Source: Ryuthela nishihirai (lineage: Eukaryota > Arthropoda > Arachnida > Araneae > Heptathelidae). From it: 64,000 nt of DNA. The translations under genes and the position numbers were made by a program. Below the pieces are notes generated by a model. It did not search any database, had not been told where the DNA came from, and saw nothing but the letters and a program-made list of their open reading frames with translations. Below, piece by piece: positions 32,125-41,869 of this stretch. The stretch lies in NCBI GenBank assembly GCA_038380435.1, contig JAWZYU010000011.1:83180501-83244500 (forward strand), written 5' to 3'. Positions within the stretch are counted from its first letter, which is position 1. The number at the start of each line of letters is the position of its first letter.

Positions 32125-35100
32125 ATGTCCACTATGCGAGAATTTTCCTGTGCTGGATCCTCAACTGATACCAGGTAAATGAAACTTTATTTAATATTGT
32201 CCTTAAGTTGCTCAACTGAATCACCTACTAACGTACAATATAGATTTTTATATTTGTTTCTAACTAGTAAAGTCATTCTAAATGATAATTTTCAAACTTT
32301 AGTTATATTTTTGTTGATCAAGCTAGCAAAGTGTGCTTTTATTACAACTGTTCAGTTCAATATAGATTTTTTTTTATTTGTTTCTAACCTGTCATTTTAT
32401 TCTAAACGATAATTTTCAAACTTTAGTTAGATTTTTTGATCAAGCTAGTCAAGTGTGCTTTTACTACAACTGTTCAATATAGATTTTTATATTTGTTTCT
32501 AACTAGTAAAGTCATTCTAAATGATAATTTTCAAACTTTAGTTAGATTTTTTTTTTTTGATCAAGCTAGTCAAGTGTGCTTTTACTACAACTGTTCAATA
32601 TAGACTTTTTTTTATTTGTTTCTACCCTGTCATTTTATTCTAAACGATAATTTTCAAACTTTAGTTAGATTTTTTGATCAAGCTAGTCAAGTGTGCTTTT
32701 TTACAACTGTTCAATATAGATTTTTTTATTTGTTTCTACCCTGTCATTTTATTCTAAACGATAATTTTCAAACTTTAGTTAGATTTTTTTTTGATCAAGC
32801 TAGTCAAGCGTGTTTTTATTACAACTGTTCAATATAGATTTTTATATTTGTTTCTACCCTGTCATTTTATTCTAAAACGATAATTTTTCAAACTTTAGTT
32901 AAATATTAGATTTTTTGATCAAGCTAGTAAAGTGTGCCTTTATTACAACATAACTGTTCTAAGTTAAAAAAAACATGTAAAGTACTGCATATTCTGAGAC
33001 TAAATTATCTATCCAGGTCTGATGCTGGTCCTTCCACTGATGCCGACTGCTTTGAAGAGCTACTCACGGCAGTGCGCACTCTAGAGGCGGCAGCCAAAAG
33101 ACCTCCTACACCTGAGCTTCCTGAACAGTCGAAGCGCCTTTGCATACTCCAACGAGGTGGCAGGGAATTAAGGCAAAGGACATCGAAACTTTCCCTCAAG
33201 AAGCGTCGTCAATCCACTGTCGAAGCGGGTATGGGAAATCCCTACGTCCCCGTCGTACCTTCAACTGCAACCAGGTAAATGAAATTTTATTTAATATTGC
33301 CCTTAAGGCGCTCAATTGAATCACTTACTAACGTACAATATAGAGTTTTATATTTGTTTTTACCCTGTCATTTTATTCTATAAATGTTAATTTTCAAACT
33401 TTAGTTAGATTTTTTGCTCAAGCTAGTAAACTATGCTTTTATTACAACTGTTCAATGTATTTGTTTTCTACCCTTGTAAAACCATTTTACTTTTTTTTTT
33501 TATTCTAAATGATAATTTTCAAACTTTAGTTAGTTTTCTGCTCATGCTAGTCAAGTGTGGTTTTATTACAACTGTTCGGTTCAATATAGATTTTTCTAAC
33601 TAGTAAAATCATTTTAGTCTAAATGATAATTTTCAAACTTTAGTTACTTAGTTTTTGATCAAGTTAGCAAACTGAAGCATATTGGTTTTTCATTTTCTGT
33701 TCTAAGATAAAAACGTGTAAAGTACTGCATATTCTGAGACTAAATTATCTATCCAGGTCTATCCCTTCCACTGGTGCCGGAACCTCCAGCGTTCGTGTTC
33801 CCGTCTCCTCCAACATAAGGACACCATTCACTATCGCCGCTGGTACCGGACCCTCCAGCGTTCGTGTCCCCGTCTCCACCGGCATAAGGACACCATTCAC
33901 TATCGCCGCTGGTACCGGACCATCCAGCGTTCGTGTTCCCGTCTCCTCCGACATAAGGACACCATTCACTATCGCCGCTGGTGCCGGATCCTCGAGCGTT
34001 CGTGTTCCCGACATAAGGACACCATTCACTATCGCCGCTGGTACCTCCACCGCTACCAGGTAAATGTAATTTTATTTAATGTTGCCCTTAAGGCGCTCAA
34101 CTGTACCACATACTAACGTTCAATATAGAGTTTTATATTTGTATCTGTTTTTCTAACTAGTAAAGTCATTTTATTCTAAATGATAATTTTCAAACTTTAG
34201 TTAGATTTTTTTTTTTTGATCAAGCTAGTCAAGTGTGCTTTTTTACAACTGTTCAGTTCAATATAGATTTTTTTTATTTGTTTCTACCCTGTCATTTTAT
34301 TCTAAACGATAATTTTCAAACTTTAGTTAGATTTTTTTTTTTTTGATCAAGCTAGTCAAGTGTGCTTTTTTACAACTGTTCAGTTCAATATAGATTTTTA
34401 TATTTGTTTCTAACTAGTAAAGTCATTCTAAATGATAATTTTCAAACTTTAGTTAGATTTTTTTTTTTTTGATCAAGCTAGCAAAGTGTGCTTTTATTAC
34501 AACTGTTCAGTTCAATATAAATTTCTCTACCATGTAAAGTCATTTTACTTTTTTTATTCTAAACGATAATTTTCAAACTTTAGTTAAATATTAGATTTTT
34601 TGATCAAGCTAGTCAAGTGTGCTTTTTTTTTTACAACTGTTCAGTTCAATATAGATTTTTTTATTTGTTTCGACCCTGTCATTTTACTTTTTTTTTTTAT
34701 TCTAAACGATAATTTTCAAACTTTAGTTAGATTTTTTGATCAAGCTAGTCAAGTGTGCTTTTACTACAACTGTTCAATATAGATTTGTTTCTAACTAGTA
34801 AAGTCATTCTAAATGATAATTTTCAAACTTTAGTTAGATTTTTTTTTTTTGATCAAGCTAGCAAAGTGTGCTTTTATTACAACTGTTCAGTTCAATATAG
34901 ATTTCTCTACCATGTAAAGTCATTTTACTTTTTTTATTCTAAACGATAATTTTCAAACTTTAGTTAAATATTAGATTTTTTGATCAAGCTAGTCAAGTGT
35001 GTTTTTTTTTTTACAACTGTTCAGTTCAATATAGATTTTTTTATTTGTTTCTACCCTGTCATTTTACTTTTTTTTTTTTATTCTAAACGATAATTTTTAA

Positions 35101-38100
35101 ACTTTAGTTAGATTTTTTGATCAAGCTAGTCAAGTGTGCTTTTACTACAACTGTTCAATATAGATTTTTTTTTTATTTGTTTCTACCCTGTCATTTTATT
35201 CTAAACGATAATTTTCAAACTTTAGTTAGATTTTTTTTTTTTGATCAAGCTAGTCAAGCGTGTTTTTATTACAACTGTTCAATATAGAGTTTTATATTTG
35301 TATCTGTTTTTCTAACTAGTAAAGTCATTTTATTCTAAATAATAATTTTCAAACGTTAGTTAGATTTTTGCTCAAGTGTGCTTTTATTACAACTGTTCAG
35401 TTCAATGTATTTGTTTCTACCCTGTCATTTTTATTCTAAATGATAATTGTCAAACTTTAGTTAGATTTTTGATCAAGTTAGCAAACTGAAGCATACTGGT
35501 TTTTTCATTTTCTGTTCTAAGATAAAAAAAACATGTAAAGTACTGCATATTCTGAAAAATAAATTATCTCTCTAGGTCCGCATTCTCCAACGTTCCTGTC
35601 AGTGGATTCTCCAACGTTCCTGTCAGCTCTACAGAGTCTCCCCACTTCACAGTGTTGCATACTCGGCGGTACAACTCGAAAAAATTCAAGACAGATTTCG
35701 TCTCCACAAGTGTGCGACTTGGAGGTATGGAGAATGTGGAACCTTATAATTTCCTCCCGGTCCTACACGCCCTGCACGAGAAAATGTTGGCCGACGTCGT
35801 CCCCACAGGGGAGTATAGCCATGTTCGACTGTGTTTACGCTCCCGGGATTTGAAAAACCCCGTCAACTTGGCCCTAATTCGGCGTAATGCCCTGACGGGG
35901 GAGAGATTCATGGCTGCACTCGACAAAGTAGTGCAGTCAAATGAGTCTCTCGGTCCCGGGAGTGATCTGGAGTTTGACTTCGTTTGTGCCAACCTGGACC
36001 GGGTCGGTAGCGGTGGCGATGGAAGGCGCACAGGTCCCGAGACTCGTCGCGTCGCTGACGTCGGGTCATTCATTATCAAGAAGGGGAGTGTCTTGAGAAT
36101 CATAAATAATGACAGCCTCTGTCTAGCAAGAGCTCTCGTCGTCGCACGAGAGCTTTGCTTAAAAAATAAAGGTCTACCAAATGTTTATGTACGGATCAGC
36201 GATTATCGCTGCACACAACAGGCAGATCTAGCTCGCCAACTTCACCAGGATGCTGGTATTCCCGAGGGTCCCTGTGGACTCCCGGAAATACGTCTCTTTC
36301 AAGCTCACCTGACACAGTTCAGGATTGTTGTGTATTCTGCTGACGACGCCTTTCTTCCCATCTTCATTGGTCCCGAAGGCGGGGACAACCTTTATTTGTT
36401 GTTTAGTGCAGGGCATTATGACGTGATTACTAAACCATCAGGGTTTTTCGGTGTTAAACAGTTCTGTCACATTTGCTTAAAGGGGTTAAATACAGAGGGG
36501 CACGTTTGCAAGGGAACCTGCAACAGGTGCCTGTCAGTCGATGTGCTTCATACAGGGGAGCTGTTGCTTTGCACGGTATGCTGTGTGTATTTGCGCGGGG
36601 CTGAATGCTTTCAGGCGCACCTGCTGAAGGCATGTCAGACACGGCATCGCTGTGTTAAGTGCATTAGCATTTACGATCCCCTGAAAAAGCACGTTTGCAA
36701 GGCTGACACCTTAAAATTCGTCGAGCCCTGCAAAATTGACCCTGTCGGTCAGACTTACCTCTACTTTGACGTAGAGACTGTGCAGTGTGCCGACGGGTTG
36801 CTGAAACCGATACTATGTGTGGTCACATACCAAGTGGACGACGAGTGGGTCTATGCTTCATTCCCGGAAACGGACGCCTTTATGGATTGGATTCTCGCCG
36901 AAGAACGTCCCGGAGTTCAAAGATTCAAGGACGCCACAGTCCTCGCACATAATCTGAAAGGCTTTGACGGCATGTTCATCATTAGTTACCTGTACAGAAA
37001 ATTTTTAAAACCGGATCTCGTGTTCGATGGATCCAAGATTTTAGGTATCTTTTTACCTGGCCTTAAAATAAGGTTCATTGACACGTTGTCCTTTATTCAG
37101 GCTCCTCTTCGATCATTCACGAAGACCTTCAACTTGGAGACGGTGAAAGGCTTTTTCCCCTTTAAATTCGTGAAGGAGGAAAATCTACAATATGCAGGAC
37201 CCATCCCTGATCGGCTTTTTTTCCAGCCGGAAGACATGGAGCCTGAAACTCTGTCAGCATTCAACGAGTGGTATGCCGCAGCAAGCCTTGAACCCTGGGA
37301 TTTTCAACAGCAGCTTCTGTATTACTGCAAGGCAGATACAGAGTTGTTGCGGCGAGGCGCCCAAGCTTTCCGTGAGGAATTTTTAAATCTCACAGGCGTA
37401 GACCCATTTGCACGTGACCTGACTATTGCCGGTGCTTGTCTTCGAATTTTCCGTGGGAAGTTTCTGCAAAAGAATACCCTAGGTGTGTGTCCCGCCCAAG
37501 GGTATTCGGCGAGTAACGACCGGCAGTCCTTGAAAGCTCTCGCATGGTTAGAGTATGAGGCTTCCAAGGACAATATCGTAATTCAAACTGCGCGATCACC
37601 CGGAGGTGAGTATAAGATAGGGCAGTACAAATTAGACGGCGTGTGCCACAGTACCCGTTGTTATTACGAGTTTTTAGGTTGTTACTATCACCACTGTTTG
37701 AAATGTTTCAAACCTGAAAAAATAGATCAGCGCACGAGAAAGCCATTTGGTCTGCTAAACACCCGGACCATGGATCGTCTTGAGACCTTGAAAGTGCTGA
37801 TGAACGGGTACACATGCAAAATTATGTGGGAGCACGAATTCGACGAGTTAATGCGCAACAACTCACCCGTCGCATTAATTTATAAATCCGTCGAGCCTAT
37901 CAGGCATATAGGGTCCCGTGACTACCTCTATGGAGGGCGCGTGGAGGTGTTTTCCATCTTTGCATCGGCGGACCTAGGATGTAGCCTTAACTACGTTGAT
38001 TACAACAGCCTGTACCCTTATGTTTGCAAGAAGGCTCCATTCGGTAAAGGTCACCCGGTTCGGATCACCTCCGATTTCGCCACGGACCTCGACCACTATT

Positions 38101-39323
38101 TTGGCATTGCACACGCCACACTGTTAGCCCCCGACGATTTGTTCATCCCTGTACTGCCCTACAGGTGTAATGGGAAGCTGCTTTTCCCCCTTTGCAGGAG
38201 CTGTGCGGATGGTCAGCTGGCACCCCCTTGTCAGCACACCGTGAACCAGCGCGCATTGACAGGATCTTGGCCAACGTTCGAAATTTACGCTGCGATGCGT
38301 GCTGGATACAAACTTCTTCAATTCCACGACGTGTGGCATTTCAATACCATCCTGCAATATGATCCCGCAACAAAAAAGGGAGGTGTCTATGCTGGGTACA
38401 TAGATACTTTTCTAGGGCTGAAGCAGCGCTACTCCGGGTTTCCCCCTGACGTGCAGACCGAGGAGCAAAAGGAAGCCTTCTGTGAGGCCTTCTTCCAGGC
38501 GGAGGGGGTTCGGATCCTCCCCTCGGAAGTTGAAAAAAACAACCTTAAGCGTACACTTTCCAAGGTCTCGCTTAATTCGTCATGGGGGAAGCATGCGCAG
38601 AACATGAGTCGAACCCAGACGACCATTGTGAGTTGTCCTGTCAAGTACATGGAGCTCTTGACGGACGCATCGCTAGTCATCACTGACGTCGCTGTTATCA
38701 GTGATCAGGCCGTGCTTGTCACGCACAAGCCGGCGGAGTCTGCCACTCCAGCGAACACCCGTGGAAGCCTGATTCTCGCCGCAATGGTGACGAGTCACGC
38801 CCGACTAAAGCTGTACGAGCTTCTATCAAAATTAGATAGTCGTGCAATGTACTCGGACACGGATTCAGTAATTTATACAACGTCTCCTCGCGACACCTAC
38901 ACACCACCACAACATCCCTTTCTCGGAGGTCTCGTAGATGAAATTTCTTCAAAGTACGGCTCCGGTGTACACATCACTGACTATGTCAGCGCCGGAGCCA
39001 AAAGTTATGCCCTTCGGCTGAGCAACGGGGATGAAATTCTTCGCGCCAAGGGCATATCACTCACGAAGAAAAACCGGTGCACATACAATTTTGAACTACT
39101 GAAATCCATGGTGCTAGGGAACTCCCCAACCAGTGAGACCTTCGAAGTCCCTTTCAATGTAATTCGTAATAAAGTGGATGGGTCACTTACGAATAAGCCC
39201 ATGGTGAAAAGGTTTAAGGCTAACCTAGATAAGCGGTATCTCAGCCCGGGTTCGACTCTCACTGTACCTTATGGTTACAATGACCTGGGTCTGGATACCC
39301 TTATCCAACTCATGGATGAGTAA
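32125..39323 (+). CDS. POLB: Protein-primed DNA polymerase B, spliced from four exons
   Basis: Proposed exons: 32125-32174, 33017-33274, 33757-34059, 35576-39323, about 1,452 residues. Each intron begins GTAAATG after ACCAG and ends CCAG or CTAG before GTC, with matching phase. Exons 2-3 add Ser/Thr/Pro-rich and basic text; exon 4 carries the enzyme. In exon 4, in order: an OTU-protease-like stretch (NDSLCLARAL to GHYDVI), a Cys/His cluster (FCHICLKG to HRCVKCISIYD), exonuclease motifs FDVET, AHNLKGFDGMF and YYCKADTELL, then polymerase motifs DYNSLYP, KVSLNSSWGK and YSDTDS. All catalytic acids are present. It would replicate the element from a terminal-protein primer. Splicing is inferred from sequence. 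Confidence 0.9.
32175..33016 (+). repeat. polB intron 1, made of about six ~120-bp repeats
   Basis: GT at 32175 (ACCAG/GTAAATG), AG at 33015-33016 (ATCCAG/GTC). The interior is head-to-tail copies of a unit containing taatgataattttcaaactt-like text, then ttagttagattttttgatca, agctagtcaagtgtgctttt and acaactgttcaatatagatt. Confidence 0.85.
33275..33756 (+). repeat. polB intron 2, about three repeat units
   Basis: The same borders as intron 1 (GTAAATGAAATTTTATTTAA at the start; taaattatctatccag at the end) and the same internal unit, three diverged copies. Confidence 0.85.
33757..34059 (+). repeat. polB exon 3: coding tandem repeat
   Basis: Four in-frame units of about 26 residues: SSVRVPVS, then a short linker, then IRTPFTIAAG. 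The last unit lacks six residues of the linker. Repeats keep the frame on the plus strand from AG to GT, which supports translation. The opposite strand is also open, an artefact of the repeat. Confidence 0.8.
34060..35575 (+). repeat. polB intron 3, about eleven repeat units
   Basis: GTAAATGTAATTTTATTTAA at the start, aaattatctctctag at the end. Eleven units of 100-150 bp, length varying mainly through poly-T runs. Adjacent units are often closer to units one or two away than to neighbours, implying duplication in blocks. Confidence 0.85.
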
Positions 39324-39640
39324 ATGTACAGTTTTCAACTTATTTATTTCATATTACACCTTTATTTATTTCATTGTACAGTTTTCAACTTATTTATTTC
39401 ATATTACACCTTTATTTATTTCATTGTACAGTTTTCAACTTATTTATTTCATATTACACCTTTATTTATTTCATTGTACAGTTTTCAACTTATTTATTTC
39501 ATATTACAGTTTTCAACTTATTTATTTCATATTACACCTTTATTACATTGTACAGTTTTCAACTTATTTATTACATCTTTATTTATTACACCTTTATTTA
39601 TTATTTCACTGTACGCCTTTTATTTCAATATCCTTAATGG
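39324..39640 (+). repeat. 50-bp minisatellite after the polB stop
   Basis: About five copies of tgtacagttttcaacttatt followed by tatttcatattacacctttatt-like text begin right at the polB stop codon. The later copies are partial. It would form most of the polB 3' untranslated region. Confidence 0.9.
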
Positions 39641-39800
39641 ATCTTAATTTATCACGCGTAATGACCTTGCACTCGGCGTCGTCAGCAGTTTTTGAAGCTT
39701 GTATTTTTGAAACCTACAATATGTTACTGTCCAGCATTGGATATGTGAAACCAACAGTGGTTATGTCATGTGAAAGCAACAGTGGATCTGTCATGTAAAT

Positions 39801-39845
39801 TTTTTAATAAAAAAGGTTTAAAAAAATCCGTCTCTTTATTTCTCA
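39801..39845. terminator. Convergent polyadenylation signals
   Basis: aataaa at about 39806 on the plus strand, and tttatt at about 39834 (aataaa on the minus strand). They lie between the polB end and the last minus-strand gene, where the two transcription directions meet. Confidence 0.5.
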
Positions 39846-40045
39846 GAACTGGAAGACACTATGGTGGGAGAAAGCACGAGGTAACTTTGTTTTTTCAGGT
39901 GCTCCGTAAGTCTTATCAGTGATCTGCACAATGCGCTGCTCCCCTCCAAGTCTCGCTGCTGCAGCAGCATTCTCATTTCCCCGACACTAACGCCCTCTGC
40001 TGTACTCCCGAGTGTAGCAGCACTCGTACAACTGCGCCCAGTCAT
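39836..40045 (-). CDS. Possible small Polinton protein
   Basis: About 69 residues from the ATG at 40045 (the longer frame to 40054 begins with GTG). Polar, with a predicted helix EMRMLLQQRDLEGSSALCRS and a leucine-rich middle. Not recognised. It lies last on the minus strand, after a gap of ~190 bp with no clear gene. It may be real or a chance frame. Confidence 0.35.
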   Translation of the reverse strand: MTGRSCTSAATLGSTAEGVSVGEMRMLLQQRDLEGSSALCRSLIRLTEHLKKQSYLVLSPTIVSSSSEK

Positions 40046-40236
40046 GCAGATCACTTCCGGATGTCAAACATTGAATGAACTATCAGTGTGAAAACATTGA
40101 ATGGGAAGAGACATAAAAATGACAAAAGGCATATTATCAGTTTTACTTTCTTTTATTGGATACAGATTTTTAATACATGGTTTTTTAACACAAGTCTTCA
40201 AGCACACAAGTCTTGGAAAGTTTTTTACAGATATTT

Positions 40237-40521
40237 TCAATACGCCGTCCACTCGGATAATTTTCTTTTCTTACGTCGGATGGGAACAGCAATGTCTTTT
40301 GGGGGCCGCTCTTCAGCTATATGATTTCTGGGAATGTTGACTTTTACTTCCTGTGGAGTGTCAAGCTGTTTTGAGAATAATAAATAATTTTTCAAAGCAG
40401 TCAGATATTTTTCAGACTTATCGTCAGCATCACCAGACTCTAATATTTTCTTCATCTCTGAGTCTAAATCACACACTTTTTTTCTTATGTTTCTCCTCTG
40501 CACTGCTTTCACTGAAATCAT
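40237..40521 (-). CDS. Small basic Polinton protein
   Basis: 94 residues. A helical, charged N-terminal two-thirds (EMKKILES; YLTALKNYLLFSKQL) is followed by a basic tail IRRKKRKLSEW that could be a nuclear-localisation or DNA-binding signal. The ATG overlaps the upstream gene's TGA as ATGA. Small basic proteins of this sort in related viruses coat DNA or the inner capsid; that role is inference. Confidence 0.65.
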   Translation of the reverse strand: MISVKAVQRRNIRKKVCDLDSEMKKILESGDADDKSEKYLTALKNYLLFSKQLDTPQEVKVNIPRNHIAEERPPKDIAVPIRRKKRKLSEWTAY

Positions 40522-40841
40522 TTTTTTCTAAATAACGATACCAGCAGGGGGAGGGCAGCAGTCAGTAATGGTATAATGAACCCTGAACCACGCTGCAGGA
40601 GATGCTTCTTGTGGCGTAAAGATGCACGTTTGGATGCTAGACTCCTTATGACCGTCTTGTGCTGGCGTAAATTCTTTAATACTCGATGGGAAACAGGTAT
40701 ATTGCCTTTTAAGAAATTGGAACACACTTCACATAGAGCATACATCTGGGGGTCGGAGATGTGCTTCATCAGAGCTGCACGTTGCTTTCCCCCTAGTTTC
40801 GGTAAGCACTGAAGGAATGGGCCTTGAGATTTAACTTTCAT
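40518..40841 (-). CDS. Small Polinton virion-associated protein
   Basis: 107 residues from ATG 40841, chosen because it overlaps the ATPase stop (ATGAAAGTTAA) and lies within the frame that could start upstream. Content: CEVCSNFLKGNIPVS, a basic LKNLRQHKTVIRSLASKRAS, then KKHLLQRGSGFIIPLLTAA and a hydrophobic C-terminus LLVSLFRKK. The QRGSGF-hydrophobic ending is typical of a small protein often found beside ATPase and protease in Polintons (from memory of the family, not searched). Confidence 0.65.
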   Translation of the reverse strand: MKVKSQGPFLQCLPKLGGKQRAALMKHISDPQMYALCEVCSNFLKGNIPVSHRVLKNLRQHKTVIRSLASKRASLRHKKHLLQRGSGFIIPLLTAALPLLVSLFRKK

Positions 40842-41457
40842 TTGGAACGTAAAGTATTTCGGGTTCTTCTGATGGAAGAATCTTTGCACGGAGCCTTTCA
40901 GTATCTAACGTTCTGGGATGAAGGTCAACACACAAATAGCCACAGGTTGCTTGTGTAGCTAACCTATAAGCATCCGTCAGGAGTTTAGATTGATGAGGGT
41001 ATACTTGTCTCGCCAGGTGGGTTATTTGTGAAGCATCCCGACAGTTGCGAAATAAAAACATGTAGTGAGCATTGAGCGATATAGTCCTCGAATGTCTTCC
41101 CTTTAAAAACAGATTTTGTAATATCAGGACAATCGTGATATTTTTATGATGACCCCCACGAATAAACAATTGTGATATGCGTTCGCTGGCTACAGACTGT
41201 TCCATCAAATCATCCAGTACCAGAAGTGTAGGTCTGAGGGGGTCAAATTCCAGATCCGTAGGTAGTCCTTCATAAAATTCCACCGTTTTCTTGAAGGGTT
41301 CAAAGGCAGGCTGCCACTCCCCGTAGCAGTAAACGACACGTTGGGGTGGGGGTTCGAATACTTGAGCTGCTTCTCTGATGAGTTTCAGAGTGAAAGTCGT
41401 CTTTCCACGCTGTGAAGGAGCAGCAATTATAATATTTGAAGGAGTTCGGAGAGCCAT
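40831..41457 (-). CDS. Genome-packaging ATPase (FtsK/HerA type)
   Basis: 208 residues, the usual size. Walker A is near residue 15 (APSQRGKTTFTLKLI), Walker B near 80 (LLVLDDLMEQ), followed by HKNITIVLILQNLF, which holds the sensor glutamine. It would drive element DNA into capsids. The ATG lies inside the protease gene's end (31-bp overlap). No break seen. Basis: motif order and the Polinton context. Confidence 0.93.
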   Translation of the reverse strand: MALRTPSNIIIAAPSQRGKTTFTLKLIREAAQVFEPPPQRVVYCYGEWQPAFEPFKKTVEFYEGLPTDLEFDPLRPTLLVLDDLMEQSVASERISQLFIRGGHHKNITIVLILQNLFLKGRHSRTISLNAHYMFLFRNCRDASQITHLARQVYPHQSKLLTDAYRLATQATCGYLCVDLHPRTLDTERLRAKILPSEEPEILYVPNES

Positions 41458-41840
41458 CGCAACACCATACAGTCGTTAAAGTCTACTCGACACGTGTAAT
41501 CACGATGCAGTACTGTGGGAAGAGTCGAACCACACGCTCTTTTAAACAGGAAATACAGACAGTGAGCACCGCAAGTGTCTCCCAGGGGGTCCTGCAGAGG
41601 TATTGAAGGATGTAAGACGTGACGTATGCCTAGTCGACTGTAGTATTCTTGCATGGAGACATCGGGACTCGTACCTAGGGGGTCAAAGTGATCCACGTGC
41701 ATTCCTTTCTTGTAAACTGCTATCCAGTGTGCTCCAGGCATGGAGGACGGATCGGTATTGTAGATAAACAAGGCTTCTGATTGATTGATTCTGCGAGGTA
41801 GTCTGTCACTGGGGAACACTCCGAGACTTGTGGGTAACAT
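41427..41840 (-). CDS. Adenain-like cysteine protease, probably 5' truncated by a stop
   Basis: 137 residues. Catalytic histidine in PGAHWIAVY, acid in DHFDPLG, glutamine in PLQDPLG, cysteine in DTCGAHC; it would mature virion proteins. Eleven codons upstream in the same frame is an ATG at 41873 that overlaps the capsid TGA as ATGA, but a TAG follows at codon 4 (41862-41864). That ATG is probably the ancestral start, so translation now would have to begin at 41840. The core looks intact. Confidence 0.9.
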   Translation of the reverse strand: MLPTSLGVFPSDRLPRRINQSEALFIYNTDPSSMPGAHWIAVYKKGMHVDHFDPLGTSPDVSMQEYYSRLGIRHVLHPSIPLQDPLGDTCGAHCLYFLFKRACGSTLPTVLHRDYTCRVDFNDCMVLRWLSELLQIL

Positions 41841-41869
41841 CGAAAGGATGGATTCTAGCTGCTAGGTAT

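Noticed and set aside
31969..32178. Upstream ATG giving a longer polB exon 1
   Set aside because: It lies before the TATA box at 32001, so it would not be in the transcript; the ATG at 32125 fits better.
33745..34050. Minus-strand 101-residue repeat protein opposite polB exon 3
   Set aside because: It is the antisense reading of an in-frame plus-strand repeat with splice-consistent borders; it has no neighbours on that strand.
32175..35575. CRISPR-like array
   Set aside because: Units are near-identical along their whole length with no unique spacers, and the context is eukaryotic introns.
39271..39798. Tyr/Phe-rich frames over the 50-bp repeats after polB
   Set aside because: All three frames are open because the repeat lacks stops; hydrophobic text is an artefact of ttatttatttcat units.
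40064..40252. 62-residue minus-strand frame between small Polinton genes
   Set aside because: Begins with GTG, overlaps the preceding gene's end and has no recognisable content.
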